64,000 nt of DNA from Caldicellulosiruptor naganoensis (lineage in GTDB: Bacteria; Bacillota; Thermoanaerobacteria; Caldicellulosiruptorales; Caldicellulosiruptoraceae), in assembly GCF_026914285.1 (NCBI RefSeq), contig NZ_CP113864.1, positions 1,085,001 to 1,149,000 of the forward strand. The letters run 5' to 3'. The translations under genes were made by a program, and so were the position numbers. Below are positions 10,644 to 21,958 of this stretch, in pieces. Position 1 is the stretch's first letter; every line of letters begins with the position of its first letter. The notes under the pieces are model-generated. The model ran no database searches. It was not told the DNA's origin and saw nothing but the letters and a program-made list of their open reading frames with translations.

Positions 10644-11811
10644 GTATTTTGGCAGATTTGGTGGTATGTATGCGCCAGAAACATTGATGCCAGCTCTTTT
10701 AGAAATAGAAAAAGAGTTTGTGAGACTAATCGAAGATGAAAATTTTAAATCTGAATATGAGTTTTATCTCAAAAACTATGTTGGAAGACCATCTCCACTC
10801 TACTTTGCAAAGAATCTGAGTAAACACCTTGGTGTCAAGATATACCTAAAAAGAGAAGATCTAAACCACACAGGTGCTCATAAGATAAACAACTGTATAG
10901 GCCAGGCACTTTTAGCAAAGCACATGGGCAAAAAAAGACTCATTGCTGAAACAGGTGCAGGTCAACACGGTGTTGCAACAGCTACCGTCGCAGCTCTTTT
11001 TGACATGGAATGTGAGATATTCATGGGCGAAGAGGATGCAAAAAGACAGTATCATAATGTGCAGAGAATGAAGATGCTTGGTAGCAGTGTGAGGGTTGTT
11101 GACAAAGGTAGCAAAACGCTAAAAGATGCTATAAACGAAGCAATGCGTGACTGGAGTGAGACATATGATTACACTTTTTATCTTTTTGGTACCGCTGCAG
11201 GCCCACATCCTTTTCCAAGGATAGTAAGATATTTTCAAAGTGTTATTGGCAATGAAACAAAAAAGCAAATTTTAGAGCAAGAGGGAAGACTACCTGACTA
11301 TGTTTTTGCATGTGTGGGTGGTGGGTCAAACGCAATTGGTATTTTTTCAGCCTTTTTAGATGAGCCTGAGGTAAAGCTGATAGGTGTTGAAGGTGCAGGT
11401 GAAGGTGTGAATACTGGGAAGACTGCTGCAACACTTTGCAGCGGCTCTGTGGGCATACTTCATGGTGCAAAGACTTATGTGTTGCAGGATGAAGATGGTC
11501 AGATTTTAAACACACATTCAATATCAGCAGGTCTCGACTATCCAGGGGTTGGGCCTGAGCATGCTTATTTGAAAGAGATAGGAAGAGTTGAGTATGTGGG
11601 GATAGAAGATGAAAAGGCAGTAGAGGCATTTTTGCTTTTGTGTAAGCTGGAAGGGATTATCCCCGCTTTAGAGAGCTCTCATGCCATTGCAGAGGTTGTA
11701 AAAAGGGCAAGAAATGGTATGTTCAAAAAAGACGATGTGGTTGTTATAAATCTTTCTGGAAGAGGAGATAAGGATATTTCTACTATTTTGCAATTTTGGA
11801 GGGAAGATTAA
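10636..11811 (+). CDS. trpB: Tryptophan synthase beta chain
   Basis: 391 residues. PLP-dependent condensation of indole and serine. [13 protein letters not shown] at the start, the PLP Lys in TGAHKINN (about 88), [14 protein letters not shown], the phosphate loop [10 protein letters not shown] and [10 protein letters not shown] are conserved. ATG 10636 with GGTGAAG upstream is chosen over TTG 10621. It overlaps the trpF stop by 8 nt. Confidence 0.96.
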   Translation: MDKYFGRFGGMYAPETLMPALLEIEKEFVRLIEDENFKSEYEFYLKNYVGRPSPLYFAKNLSKHLGVKIYLKREDLNHTGAHKINNCIGQALLAKHMGKKRLIAETGAGQHGVATATVAALFDMECEIFMGEEDAKRQYHNVQRMKMLGSSVRVVDKGSKTLKDAINEAMRDWSETYDYTFYLFGTAAGPHPFPRIVRYFQSVIGNETKKQILEQEGRLPDYVFACVGGGSNAIGIFSAFLDEPEVKLIGVEGAGEGVNTGKTAATLCSGSVGILHGAKTYVLQDEDGQILNTHSISAGLDYPGVGPEHAYLKEIGRVEYVGIEDEKAVEAFLLLCKLEGIIPALESSHAIAEVVKRARNGMFKKDDVVVINLSGRGDKDISTILQFWRED

Positions 11812-11813
11812 AG

Positions 11814-12575
11814 GTGAATTTGATTGATAAGAAATTTGAGGATCTAAAATCGAAGGGGAAAAAGGCATTTATTGGTTATACAACATTTGGCTATCCATCT
11901 AAGGAGGAAACTCTTGATTATATAAAGCTTATCTATTCTTATGTAGATATTTTGGAACTCGGCTTTCCATTTTCTGACCCTGTTGCAGATGGTGAGGTTA
12001 TTCAAAGAGCGTCTGTTAAAGCCTTGAAAGAAGGTGTGAAATTAGATCATCTTTTTTACAGCATAGAAAAGTTCAAAAAGGACAAACCTGTTGCTATAAT
12101 GCTTTATGCAAACACAGTTTACAAAAGGGGAATTGAAAAGTTTTTCAAAGATTGCAAAGACTTTGGCGCAGATGCAGTGATTATACCTGATGTTTCGTAT
12201 GAAGAAAGTGCTGAGTTTAAGGATGCTTGCAGGGAAAATGGAGTGCATTATATTGACCTTGTATCTATAAGCTCAATTGAAAGAGCAAAAATGATTGCAA
12301 GAACTTCAAAAGGGTTTGTTTACTGTGTTACAAGAAAAGGTGTTACAGGCTTTAAAGGCGAAATTGACAAAAGCATTTATGAACTATTAAGTGAACTAAA
12401 AAAAGTTACTTCAACACCCCTGGCAGTAGGATTTGGAATCAAGAGCAAAGAAGATGTGCTGAGGTTTAAAGAGGTAGCAGACGGCATTGTTATCGGAAGT
12501 GCTATTATAAATAAGATTGATGAGGGAAAGGAAGATTTAGCAAGTTTCTTAGAAGCAATTAGAAGTGTCTTATAG
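11814..12575 (+). CDS. trpA: Tryptophan synthase alpha chain
   Basis: 253 residues. Cleaves indole-3-glycerol phosphate and channels indole to TrpB. The catalytic Glu lies in LELGFPFSDPVADG and the catalytic Asp in VIIPDVSYEE; VTGFKG and VGFGIKS bind phosphate. The GTG at 11814 follows the trpB stop by 2 nt with GGAGGG 10 nt upstream; TTG 11796 or 11823 are less likely starts. Last gene of the operon. Confidence 0.93.
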   Translation: MNLIDKKFEDLKSKGKKAFIGYTTFGYPSKEETLDYIKLIYSYVDILELGFPFSDPVADGEVIQRASVKALKEGVKLDHLFYSIEKFKKDKPVAIMLYANTVYKRGIEKFFKDCKDFGADAVIIPDVSYEESAEFKDACRENGVHYIDLVSISSIERAKMIARTSKGFVYCVTRKGVTGFKGEIDKSIYELLSELKKVTSTPLAVGFGIKSKEDVLRFKEVADGIVIGSAIINKIDEGKEDLASFLEAIRSVL

Positions 12576-12590
12576 AAAACAAAAACAATA

Positions 12591-12635
12591 GGGCTCCATA
12601 TCAATTTTTTTGGCTGTTGATATGAAGCCCTTTTT
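12591..12635. terminator. Bidirectional terminator between trpA and argF
   Basis: GGGCTCCATATCAA (12591-12604) pairs with TTGATATGAAGCCC (12617-12630), with one internal mismatch zone, followed by TTTTT for the plus strand. On the minus strand the same hairpin is followed by a weaker T-rich run, serving the convergent argF. Confidence 0.85.
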
Positions 12636-12644
12636 AGAATTATT

Positions 12645-13571
12645 TCATATTCTCCCTAAACACACAAACACCATAATAGCCTTATGTGCATGGAGCCTGT
12701 TTTCGGCCTCATCAAAAACTTTGGATTGAGGACCGTCAATAACCTCAGGAGTAACTTCAAAACCTCTATAAGCGGGAAGACAGTGCAAGAATATTGCATC
12801 CTCTTTTGCAAGTTTCATTAGCTCTTGAGTTACCTGGTAACCTTCAAAATCTTTTATCCTCTTTTCTTTTTCCTCTTCTTGCCCCATCGAAACCCACGTG
12901 TCTGTGTAGACAACATCTGCATCTTTTACAGCCTCTCTTGGATTGTCGGTAAATATAAGATTGCTACCACTTCTCTTTGCCTCATCTTTAGCAAAGTCAA
13001 CAACTTCTTTTTTTATTTCATATCCTTTTGGTGTTGCCACTGCTATATCAAGTCCAAGTTTACTTGCACCTACCAAAAGTGTTGCTGCAACATTATTTCC
13101 ATCGCCAACATAGGCAATTTTCAAATCTTTTAGTCTTCCTTTTTCCTCAAAGATTGTCTGAAAATCAGCTATTATCTGAGTTGGGTGATAGTCATCTGTA
13201 AGACCATTTATAACAGGGATTGAAGAATACTTTGCAAATTCTTCAACCTCACTTTGAGCATATGTTCGAATTACAATCAAATCAAGATACCTTGACAAAA
13301 CCTTTGCAGTGTCTTCTATTGTCTCACCACGACCAAGCTGCAAATCATTTTTACTAAGATAGAGCGAGTATCCACCCAGCTGATTGATTCCCACCTCAAA
13401 TGATACCCTTGTTCGTGTAGAAGCCTTAGTAAAAATCAAACCTAATGTCTTGTGTTTAAGGTAAGGAAAGAAAAAGCCTCTTTTTACTTCACTTTTTAGC
13501 CTACAAGCAAGGTCAACCAAGTACAATATCTCATCTTTTGTCAATTCATTTAAGGAAAGAAAATGTCTCAT
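12645..13571 (-). CDS. argF: Ornithine carbamoyltransferase
   Basis: 308 residues. Makes citrulline from ornithine and carbamoyl phosphate. The carbamoyl-phosphate site [11 protein letters not shown] (about 52-62), HPTQIIADF, the ornithine loop [11 protein letters not shown] and [11 protein letters not shown] are intact. It overlaps the carB end by 26 nt. Grouping with carAB links carbamoyl phosphate supply to arginine synthesis. Confidence 0.95.
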   Translation of the reverse strand: MRHFLSLNELTKDEILYLVDLACRLKSEVKRGFFFPYLKHKTLGLIFTKASTRTRVSFEVGINQLGGYSLYLSKNDLQLGRGETIEDTAKVLSRYLDLIVIRTYAQSEVEEFAKYSSIPVINGLTDDYHPTQIIADFQTIFEEKGRLKDLKIAYVGDGNNVAATLLVGASKLGLDIAVATPKGYEIKKEVVDFAKDEAKRSGSNLIFTDNPREAVKDADVVYTDTWVSMGQEEEKEKRIKDFEGYQVTQELMKLAKEDAIFLHCLPAYRGFEVTPEVIDGPQSKVFDEAENRLHAHKAIMVFVCLGRI

Positions 13572-16500
13572 ACTGTTTCATCCTTTCTCCTTTGAACAAG
13601 TCATTTAAACAGTAAATATCTCTTTCAAGCTCATCAAGTGAAGTCAACACGTCTACATAGTAAGTTGCTGTATCTATTGAGGTCAAGGTAGTGATGCCAA
13701 ACTCAACTGAAAGTCTTCGCATTTTGAACCCAAATTCGTAATTTGAATCTTTTGATGGAATGTTTATAATAAATGAAAATTTGTCTTCCATTAGCATTTT
13801 TTCAGCAATTTTCTCGTCTATAAACTGAACATTTAAACCTTTTACAATGTTTTTCATACTCTCAGGCATATATACTCTATAATTTATTTCGTATAATTTT
13901 CTTATAATTTGTAAAATTGAATCTCTTTCGCTCTCAGGTGCCATGATAAAACAACTACCCTCTTTTACAAACTTATGATTGGATGCAACAAAAGCTTTGT
14001 AAAGAGCAACCTTAAGATTTTTAGAAATTCCAAGTACTTCACCTGTTGATTTCATCTCTGGTCCTAAATACGCATCCACTTTCGAGAGTTTTGAGAATGA
14101 AAATACAGGTGCTTTTACTGCAAAAAAGTCAGGCTCTTTTACAAGACCAGTTCTGTATCCCAAGTCTCTAAGTTTTTTACCAAGTATCAGTTTTGTAGCT
14201 ATCTTTATCATTGGAATTCCTGTTACTTTGCTCAAAATTGGCACGGTCCTGCTTGCTCTTGGATTTACCTCGATGACATATACATTTTCATCCTTGTCAA
14301 TTACAAACTGGATGTTAAAAAGTCCAACAACTTTGAGGGCACGTGCAAGTTTTATTGTATAATCAACAATCTTTTCTTTTACACTTTCTGAAAGCGTATG
14401 AGGTGGGAAAACTGCCATGCTGTCGCCTGAATGAACACCAGCTCTTTCAATGTGTTCCATAATACCAGGGATTAAAACGTCCTCACCATCAGAAATTCCA
14501 TCAACCTCTGCTTCTTTGCCAACAATATACTTGTCAATCAAAATAGGATGCTTTATAGAAATTTCCATTGCCGCTTTAATATATCTTTCAAGCTCTTGCT
14601 TGCTGTAGACTATCTCCATTGCCCTACCACCAAGTACATAAGATGGCCTTACCAAAACCGGATAGCCAATCTGCTCTGCTACTTTGATTGCATCTTCTAA
14701 GTTGTATGCAGAACCGCCTTGAGGATGAGGTATCTCAAGAGATTTTAAAAGGTTCAAAAACTTGTCTCTGTCCTCAGCGATGTCAATGCTTTCCATTGAT
14801 GTTCCTAAAATCTTTACTCCATTTTTAGCAATGTAAGAAGCCATATTGATAGCTGTCTGCCCACCAAACTGGACAATTACGCCCATAGGTTTTTCTTGCT
14901 TTATAATATCAAGTACGCACTCTTTTGTAAGAGGTTCAAAAAAGAGCTTGTCAGATGTGTCAAAGTCTGTTGAAACAGTTTCAGGATTGTTGTTTATTAT
15001 TATTGCCTCAACACCTTCTTCTTTTAGTGCAAATATTGAGTGCACACAACAATAGTCAAATTCAATGCCTTGCCCAATTCTAATAGGACCAGAGCCAATA
15101 ACTATTGCTTTTTTGTTCGAGCTAACTTGAAGGTCAGTTTCACTTTCATATGTTGAGTAAAAGTAGGGAGTTTTTGCCTCAAACTCACCCGCACATGTAT
15201 CAACCATTTTAAATGAAGGTTTTAATTTACACTTTTCTCTTATTTCAATTACATCATCTACGTCTTCTTTTAGAAGGTTTGCAATATAAGAATCACCAAA
15301 ACCAAGTTTTTTTGCCTTTTTTAAAAGGTCGTATGGCAAAGAGTCAAGGTCATACTTTTTGAGCTGTTTTGACATCTCTACAATGTTTTTGAATTTTTGT
15401 ATAAAGAACAAATCAATTTTGCTAAGCTCACTTAAAAATTTGCAGTCATAGTTTCTTGCCAGTGCCTCACAAATTGCAAATATCCTCTCATCATTGGGGA
15501 TTTTTATATACTCTAAAAGCTCATCATCCTGCATTTCTTCAAATTTCTTGAGTCCAAGCTGGTAATTGATTTTCACATCTAAGGAGTCTATTGCCTTTAG
15601 AAATGCTTCTTCAAATGTTCTTCCGATTGCCATTACCTCACCGGTTGATTTCATCTGTGTTCCCAGTCTTCTGTCAGCTTTTTCAAACTTGTCAAAAGGC
15701 CAACGTGGAACTTTTACGACTACATAGTCAATAGAAGGCTCAAAACTTGCATATGTGTTTTGAGTAATTGGATTTATTATCTCATCAAGTGTAAGACCTA
15801 TTGCAATCTTTGCTGCGATTCGAGCAATAGGATAACCTGTTGCTTTTGATGCTAAGGCAGAAGAACGGCTCACCCTTGGATTTACTTCAATAACAACATA
15901 TTCCATACTGTTTGGATTTAGGGCAAACTGCACATTGCAGCCACCTTCAATTTTGAGACTTCTGATAATATTTATTGCAGCGCTTCTCAGCATCTGATAT
16001 TCTTTATCAGAAAGGGTCTGCGAAGGAGCGACAACAATGCTATCGCCTGTGTGAATTCCAACTGGGTCAATGTTTTCCATGTTGCACACGGTAATACAGT
16101 TGTCTTGACTATCTCTCATCACTTCGTATTCTATTTCTTTCCACCCAAGAACGCTTTGCTCAATCAGAACCTGATGAATTAGAGAAAGTTTCAAACCTTT
16201 ACTTGCGATGTATTTGAGTTCTTCTTCATTATAGGCAATGCCACCACCTGTGCCACCAAGAGTATATGCAGGACGGACAATTACAGGGTACCCAACCTCT
16301 TTCGCAAATTCTAAAGCCTCTTCCACATTATGAGCAATGATACTCTTTGGTACAGGCTCGCCTATCTCAAGCATTGTCTTTTTAAAAAGCTCTCTGTCTT
16401 CAGCCTTTTTGATTGTTTCTAATGATGTTCCCAAAAGTTTTACGTTGTATTTTTCAAGCACTCCAGCCTCAGCTAATTCAAATGCCATGTTTAAAGCAGT

Positions 16501-16779
16501 CTGTCCACCAAGGCCTGCTAAAAGTCCCTGTGGTCTCTCCTTTTTTATTATTTCTTCAATATAGTCAACAGAAATTGGCTCAATATACACTCTGTCAACT
16601 ATTTCAGTGTCTGTCATAATTGTTGCTGGATTTGAGTTGACAAGTACAACTTCTATTCCTTCCTCTTTTAAAGCACGGCAGGCCTGAGTCCCTGAATAAT
16701 CAAACTCAGCAGCCTGCCCAATTACTATTGGTCCAGAGCCAATGATTAAAACCTTTTTTATATCTTCTCTCTTTGGCAT
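13546..16779 (-). CDS. carB: Carbamoyl phosphate synthase large subunit
   Basis: 1077 residues, full length. Two homologous ATP-grasp halves are visible, each starting with a GSGPI(V/R)IGQ(A/G)xEFDYS/C segment (about 14 and 560) and carrying GGQTA(L/I)NMA and VIEVNPR(V/A)SR. The C-terminal allosteric MGS-like region ends with [16 protein letters not shown]. The ATG lies 6 nt after the carA stop. It combines bicarbonate, ammonia and two ATP. Confidence 0.97.
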   Translation of the reverse strand: MPKREDIKKVLIIGSGPIVIGQAAEFDYSGTQACRALKEEGIEVVLVNSNPATIMTDTEIVDRVYIEPISVDYIEEIIKKERPQGLLAGLGGQTALNMAFELAEAGVLEKYNVKLLGTSLETIKKAEDRELFKKTMLEIGEPVPKSIIAHNVEEALEFAKEVGYPVIVRPAYTLGGTGGGIAYNEEELKYIASKGLKLSLIHQVLIEQSVLGWKEIEYEVMRDSQDNCITVCNMENIDPVGIHTGDSIVVAPSQTLSDKEYQMLRSAAINIIRSLKIEGGCNVQFALNPNSMEYVVIEVNPRVSRSSALASKATGYPIARIAAKIAIGLTLDEIINPITQNTYASFEPSIDYVVVKVPRWPFDKFEKADRRLGTQMKSTGEVMAIGRTFEEAFLKAIDSLDVKINYQLGLKKFEEMQDDELLEYIKIPNDERIFAICEALARNYDCKFLSELSKIDLFFIQKFKNIVEMSKQLKKYDLDSLPYDLLKKAKKLGFGDSYIANLLKEDVDDVIEIREKCKLKPSFKMVDTCAGEFEAKTPYFYSTYESETDLQVSSNKKAIVIGSGPIRIGQGIEFDYCCVHSIFALKEEGVEAIIINNNPETVSTDFDTSDKLFFEPLTKECVLDIIKQEKPMGVIVQFGGQTAINMASYIAKNGVKILGTSMESIDIAEDRDKFLNLLKSLEIPHPQGGSAYNLEDAIKVAEQIGYPVLVRPSYVLGGRAMEIVYSKQELERYIKAAMEISIKHPILIDKYIVGKEAEVDGISDGEDVLIPGIMEHIERAGVHSGDSMAVFPPHTLSESVKEKIVDYTIKLARALKVVGLFNIQFVIDKDENVYVIEVNPRASRTVPILSKVTGIPMIKIATKLILGKKLRDLGYRTGLVKEPDFFAVKAPVFSFSKLSKVDAYLGPEMKSTGEVLGISKNLKVALYKAFVASNHKFVKEGSCFIMAPESERDSILQIIRKLYEINYRVYMPESMKNIVKGLNVQFIDEKIAEKMLMEDKFSFIINIPSKDSNYEFGFKMRRLSVEFGITTLTSIDTATYYVDVLTSLDELERDIYCLNDLFKGERMKQYETFSFLK

Positions 16780-16785
16780 CTTTTG

Positions 16786-17856
16786 CTACACTCCATTCAA
16801 AAGCTTTATATATTGATCAAAAATGTATTTTGAATCATGTGGACCAGGGCTTGCCTCAGGGTGGTATTGAACAGAAACAATTGGAAGGTCTAAATGAGCA
16901 AACCCTTCAACAGTTTTGTCATTGACATTTATATGGGTTATCTTTATTTTGTCGTATTCTTTGTACTCAATTGCATAGTTGTGATTTTGTGAGGTAATGT
17001 AGACTTTGCCAGTTGTTAAATCTTTTACGGGATGATTTCCACCATGGTGGCCGAATTTTAGCTTATATGTCTTAAGTCCTAAACAAAGGCCCAAAAGCTG
17101 ATGTCCTAAACATATTCCAAGGATAGGTTTTTTGAGACTTATAATACTTTTTAGAGTATCAAATATTTCTTCAAGATCAGTAGGATCACCCGGGCCGTTT
17201 GAAAATACAAATCCATCAGGATTTACTTTCATTACTTCATCAAGTGAAGCATTGTATGGAAAAACATACAGATCAAGTCCTCTTTTTGATAGCTCTCTTA
17301 ATATATTCTGCTTTATTCCAAAGTCAAGCACAGCAACCCTCTTGCCATTTCCTTTTATTCTATACATTTCTTTTGTTGAGACTTCTTTTACTAAATGAGG
17401 TTTTTGATTCTTATATTCTGCAATTTTATTCAAAAGAAACTCTTTGTTATCAGTCTCTGTTGAAATTATTCCAAGCATAGAACCTTTGTTTCTTATATGC
17501 TCTGTGATTGCACGTGTATCCACACCTTCAATTGCAACTATACCGTGTTCTTTTAGATACTCGTCTAACGTCTTTTTTGATCTAAAGTTAGAAGGTGTTT
17601 TACATGCTTCTCTTACAATAAAACCCTCAACGTGGGGTTTGTATGATTCAACATCCTCATCGTTTATGCCATAATTTCCTATTAGAGGGTAAGTCATCGT
17701 GACAATCTGACCATTGTAAGAAGGGTCTGTGAGCACTTCTTGATAACCTGTCATACATGTATTGAAAACAACCTCACCAATTGTTTCACCTTCTGCACCA
17801 AGTGAGATTCCTTCAAATGTAAGTCCATCTTCTAAAACAAGTATTGCTTTCTTCAT
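16786..17856 (-). CDS. carA: Carbamoyl phosphate synthase small subunit
   Basis: 356 residues. Glutaminase subunit that supplies ammonia to CarB. N-terminal domain AILVLEDGLTFEG, then a class I amidotransferase domain with FSNGPGDP, the nucleophile loop GICLGHQLLG and the His/Glu pair in QYHPEASPGP. Two in-frame ATGs exist; the one at 17856 has AAGGAG at a 7-nt spacing and is chosen over 17862. It heads carA-carB-argF. Confidence 0.95.
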   Translation of the reverse strand: MKKAILVLEDGLTFEGISLGAEGETIGEVVFNTCMTGYQEVLTDPSYNGQIVTMTYPLIGNYGINDEDVESYKPHVEGFIVREACKTPSNFRSKKTLDEYLKEHGIVAIEGVDTRAITEHIRNKGSMLGIISTETDNKEFLLNKIAEYKNQKPHLVKEVSTKEMYRIKGNGKRVAVLDFGIKQNILRELSKRGLDLYVFPYNASLDEVMKVNPDGFVFSNGPGDPTDLEEIFDTLKSIISLKKPILGICLGHQLLGLCLGLKTYKLKFGHHGGNHPVKDLTTGKVYITSQNHNYAIEYKEYDKIKITHINVNDKTVEGFAHLDLPIVSVQYHPEASPGPHDSKYIFDQYIKLLNGV

Positions 17857-17939
17857 TTTCATTCTCCTTTTTGACCTTTTTGTATATAAGAGTACCAAAA
17901 TAACATCGTAACTTCAATACTTAAATATTGCCTGATAAA

Positions 17940-17968
17940 ATTATATCTCAAAATGAATAAAAATACAA
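17940..17968 (-). promoter_or_regulatory. carA promoter with ArgR-box-like operator
   Basis: Read on the minus strand: TTGTAT (17968-17963), a 17-bp spacer and TATAAT (17945-17940). The plus-strand sequence TGAATAAAAATACA (17954-17967) matches the ARG-box consensus TGAATWWWWATTCA with one mismatch and covers the -35 region. ArgR repression by arginine is the natural inference. Confidence 0.55.
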
Positions 17969-17982
17969 CAACAATTTTATTT

Positions 17983-19817
17983 TTATTCGAAATTTACATT
18001 ATAGTGTTTTGCCCAAAAGTCGAGTTGTACAATGTATCCAAAAAACTGTGGAAGTGTCATGAGCTGTCCAAACCATGGTTTTTCAAATGTAAAGTTAGGA
18101 TTATCTAAAATTTCTTTGAGCTGCTCTTTATTGATAATTTCAAAAATTGGTGAATGAGATTCTATGATCTTTTTGACTTTTTCACTTACATTTTTCAAAT
18201 ATCTTGGATTATAGGTTTTTGGATAAGGACTCTTTTTGCGATTTTTTACAATTTCAGGTATTAAGTCTTCAAATGCACTTCTTAGAACTCCTTTTTCTGC
18301 ATTTTCAAGATATTTTACTTTCCACGGAATGTTGTAGAGAAATTCAACAAGTCTATAGTCTGCAAACGGGACTCTTACCTCAAGAGAGTTTGTCATACTC
18401 ATTCTGTCTTTTCTGTTTAAAAGAGTGAGCATAAACTATTTGACATTTAGATAATAGAGGATCCTGTGACTTAGTTCTTCTTCCGATCAGATTCTGGTAA
18501 AATAATTTTTGAAATTGATTGCTGATATTTAGAATTTACATACTCTTTCAGCTCATCTTTTGAATATTTTTGAGACAGGAGTTTTAACCTAAAATCCAAG
18601 GATGGCGACCACGGAAAGGTACTTACATCTTTGTAAATGCTGTTCCAATACCATGGGTATCCACCAAAAATCTCATCGCCACATTCACCGGAAAGAGCTA
18701 CTTTCGCATATTTTCTCACTTCTTTTGTAAATAGCAAAAGTGATGAATCAATGTCGGCCATTCCTGGAAGATCATTTGCAACTGTGGCTTGATAAAGACT
18801 TTCTGAGAGTAAATCGTTGTCAATTTCAATTATGGTGTGTTCTGTTCCAATTTCTTTCGAAGCTATTTTTGCAAAGTCTGTATCAAGCGTGGGCTGAAAC
18901 ATATTAAAGGTGTAATACCGTTTATTTTCTTTATAATCAATGGAAAATGTCTTTAACGTTTTGCATTCTCTTTTTAAAGCTTTAGCAGCTACTGTTGTAA
19001 TAATTGTAGAGTCAAGTCCACCAGATAAGAATGAGCAAATTTCAAAGTCAGATACAAGCTGTCTTTCAATTGCATCAATTACAAGACTTCTAACCATCTC
19101 TTTTATTTAATCAACATTTTTGTCAATACTTTGAAACTTTAATTCCCAATATTCTTTTATTGTTATACCTTTTGGATCATATATGACATAATGTGCAGGA
19201 GGCAGCTCTATTATATCTTTAAAAATAGCACAAAAGGGTGACCTTGCAGGACAAAGTCCTATAAGTTCATATACTCCTTCCTTGCCGACTACAGGAGAGA
19301 TAAGAGGATGTCTCAAGAGTGCCTTGATTTCGGAAGCAAACAAAAAGTTACCATTTTTTAGAGAGAAAAACAGAGGTTTTACTCCTAAGTGGTCACGAGC
19401 TAAAAAAAGTTCCTTGGTAGTTTCGTTATAAACTGCGAAAGCAAATATCCCATTCAAACGTTTTACACACTCTTCTTTCCAGTGAATATATGATGTTAAA
19501 AGTACTTCTGTGTCAGAGTAAGAAGAGAATGTATAACCTTGAGTTTGTAATTCTTTTTTAAGCTCTGGGGTATTGTACAACTCTCCATTGTAAACTATGA
19601 TATACTTCTGATTGTTGTGCTCTTTTACCATTGGTTGTTTCCAACCTTCAGGATCGATTATGGTAAGTCGCCTGTGACCTAAAAGAGCATTTTTTGAAAG
19701 ATAAAAACCACCTTCATCAGGGCCACGGTGTAAGAGTACATCTGCCATATTTTTTATGATGTCATCACAGTTTGAAATGTCCTTCCAGTAACATATCCAG
19801 CCACTAATTCCACACAT
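17983..19817 (-). pseudogene. asnB: Asparagine synthetase (glutamine-hydrolysing), disrupted
   Basis: The intact gene would be about 610 residues and make asparagine from aspartate and glutamine. Start MCGISGW has the catalytic Cys2, and HRGPDEGG, SGGLDST (ATP pyrophosphatase loop) and LEVRVPFADYR are all present. Three lesions break it. An in-frame TAA lies after KNVD (about 19107-19109). A -1 frameshift follows SDRK (about 18475). An in-frame TAG (about 18438) sits where the family has Trp, in LNVK-stop-FMLTLL. The pieces are otherwise well conserved, so inactivation looks recent, or the sequence has errors. Confidence 0.88.
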
Positions 19818-20002
19818 GATGTTTTCCTTGTGCGTAGCTTGAAAAAGAATTTCATTTACAATATATTAAACAAGTAACAAATTTGTGATTTAAGGTTTTC
19901 TAATACTTTGAAATTTTTAATTCCCCTTGGGTTATTGACATATATGATAAGATGTTTTATAATAAATCTTGCTCTGAGAAAAAAATAGAATTGAAAATAA
20001 GC

Positions 20003-20094
20003 GGAAGGGTGTCCGAGTGGTTTAAGGAGCTGGTCTTGAAAACCAGTGACCCGCTTTACGCGGGCCGTGGGTTCGAATCCCACCCCTTCCGCCA
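20003..20094 (+). tRNA. tRNA-Ser (anticodon TGA)
   Basis: Acceptor arm GGAAGGG (20003-20009) pairs with CCCTTCC (20084-20090), discriminator G, encoded CCA. The anticodon loop CTTGAAA gives TGA. The long variable arm (CCCGCTTTACGCGGG) is typical of tRNA-Ser. Confidence 0.97.
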
Positions 20095-20190
20095 TTAATT
20101 TTTTAGGAATTTTCGTAGCAAAGAACGCATTAAAAGGACTTGCAAGTTTTTGGACAGATAGTGTAATATTATAATTGAGCACGATAATGC

Positions 20191-20219
20191 AGGACCATGA
20201 ATAAAGTGGTCTTTTTTTG
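20191..20219 (+). terminator. Terminator after tRNA-Ser
   Basis: AGGACCA (20191-20197) pairs with TGGTCTT (20207-20213), and seven T residues follow. It separates the tRNA from ispE. Confidence 0.65.
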
Positions 20220-20374
20220 TTAATACCTTGTATATAGAGATAACACTTTCAAGGGAATTTCAGGAAAATGTTCCTAATATTTCTATAATTTTTTTTGATA
20301 AAATAACTAAATGGAGAATACAATATACAATCTCTGAATTGGTTAATACATCATTGTGAAAGGTGTGGAATGAA

Positions 20375-21226
20375 TTGGTATTAAAGGCTTACGCAAAAAT
20401 CAACTTAACACTGGATGTCATTTCAAAAAGAGATGATGGTTACCATGAGATCAAAACGATAATGCAAACAGTAGATTTGTATGATATAATCGATATTGAA
20501 AAGATAGAAGAAGATAGCATAATTGTAACAACTTCAAGTGAAAACATTCCAACTGACAACAAAAACCATGCATACATTGCTGCGGCTCTTGTGAAAGAAC
20601 GTTTTGGAGTAAAAGAAGGTGTTAAGATACATATTCAAAAGAATATTCCGATTTCAGCAGGTTTAGCAGGTGGTAGTACTGATGCCGCAGCTGTTTTAAG
20701 GGGACTAAATGAAATGTTTAAACTAAACTTAAGCCAAGATGAGCTAATCAAGCTTGGAAGAGAAATTGGTGCAGACGTTCCATTTTGCTTAGTTGGTGGT
20801 ACAGCCCTTTGTGAGGGGATAGGTGAAAAGGTTACAAAACTAAAGTCGGTGCCAAAGATGAATATATTGATTGCAAAACCAGAGGTATATGTTTCAACTC
20901 AAGCAGTTTATGAGGCTCTTGACCTTAACAAAATCAAAAAGAGGCCCAATACAGATGCTATGATTGCAGCAATTGAAGAGGGTAATGTCCGAGAAATTGC
21001 CAAAAATTTGTGTAATGTTTTAGAAACTGTTACTGTGAATCAGTATCCTGTAATAAACAGAGTTAAAGACATTATGAGAAATAACAATGCGCTTGGGACT
21101 GTCATGACAGGAAGTGGGCCTGCTGTATTTGGGATATTTGCTAACCAGTACGATGCTCTCAAAGCTGTTGACAGGCTAAAGGTTTTTATTAAGGAGATAA
21201 TCCTGACTACCACATGTGATATTTAA
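20375..21226 (+). CDS. ispE: 4-diphosphocytidyl-2-C-methyl-D-erythritol kinase
   Basis: 283 residues. GHMP kinase of the non-mevalonate isoprenoid pathway; ispD of the same pathway lies at 33 kb. KAYAKINLTLDV holds the catalytic Lys region, PISAGLAGGSTDAAAVLRGL is the ATP loop, GADVPFCLVGG carries the catalytic Asp, and MTGSGPAVFG is the third GHMP motif. TTG 20375 has AAAGGTG about 9 nt upstream; the in-frame GTG 20363 lacks a spaced Shine-Dalgarno but adds four residues. Confidence 0.94.
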   Translation: MVLKAYAKINLTLDVISKRDDGYHEIKTIMQTVDLYDIIDIEKIEEDSIIVTTSSENIPTDNKNHAYIAAALVKERFGVKEGVKIHIQKNIPISAGLAGGSTDAAAVLRGLNEMFKLNLSQDELIKLGREIGADVPFCLVGGTALCEGIGEKVTKLKSVPKMNILIAKPEVYVSTQAVYEALDLNKIKKRPNTDAMIAAIEEGNVREIAKNLCNVLETVTVNQYPVINRVKDIMRNNNALGTVMTGSGPAVFGIFANQYDALKAVDRLKVFIKEIILTTTCDI

Positions 21227-21261
21227 ATTTTTAGTAATCAAAAGTAGGAGTTGTGAGAAAA

Positions 21262-21942
21262 ATGAATGAGAAAAATGAATCGCATTATTTTTTGATAGAA
21301 AACTATAAACCACTGAGAGAGATAGTATTCGAAAAGCTCAGGGACATGATTGTCAATGGTGAGTTAAAGCCCGGCGAGAGACTGATGGAGATAAAACTTG
21401 CAGAGATGCTGGGAGTTTCCAGAACACCAATCAGAGAAGCAATTAGAAAACTTGAGTTGGAAGGACTTGTTGTAATGCTTCCCCGTAAGGGTGCTTATGT
21501 TGCGGATATTTCTAAAAAAGAGATTATGGATGTTTTGGAGATAAGAGCTGCTTTGGATAAGTTAGCAGCAGGCCTTGCCGCTCAGAGGATGACAAAATCA
21601 GAAAAAGAAGAGCTGAAAAAGGTGCTGGCATCGTTTGAAAAGAATTTTAAGCTGGGTAACATTGAAGGCATGATAAACGATGATATTAGGTTACATGATA
21701 TCATCTATGTGGGTGCAAAAAATGAAAAACTTCAACATATCATCAATAATTTGCGAGAACAGATTACAAGATTTAGGATTATATATCTAAAGGAGATATA
21801 CAGAAAAAGTGAAAATCTATTAAATGAACACAAAGAAATTGTAGAAGCAATCTTAAGTGGAGATGCAGACAAAGCACAAAAGGTGGCAGAAGAGCATATA
21901 AAAAATCAAGAGATAGAACTAATTAAAGGCTTGAAATTTTAA
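21262..21942 (+). CDS. GntR family regulator, FadR/FCD subfamily
   Basis: 226 residues. The N-terminal winged helix (LGVSRTPIREAIRKLELEGL, about 50-69) binds DNA; the C-terminal all-helical FCD domain (about 85-220) with RLHDIIY and EHKEIVEAI holds the metal or ligand-binding His/Asp residues. Such proteins usually sense organic acids. ATG 21262 is taken, with GGAG 11 nt upstream; GTG 21253 is possible. It sits between ispE and a nucleotidyltransferase; the target is unknown. Confidence 0.88.
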   Translation: MNEKNESHYFLIENYKPLREIVFEKLRDMIVNGELKPGERLMEIKLAEMLGVSRTPIREAIRKLELEGLVVMLPRKGAYVADISKKEIMDVLEIRAALDKLAAGLAAQRMTKSEKEELKKVLASFEKNFKLGNIEGMINDDIRLHDIIYVGAKNEKLQHIINNLREQITRFRIIYLKEIYRKSENLLNEHKEIVEAILSGDADKAQKVAEEHIKNQEIELIKGLKF

Positions 21943-21958
21943 CAAAAAGGTGAAGAAT

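Noticed and set aside
18430-18445. UAG recoding in asnB, for example read-through at a Trp codon
   Set aside because: The same gene has another nonsense codon and a frameshift, so simple inactivation is more likely.
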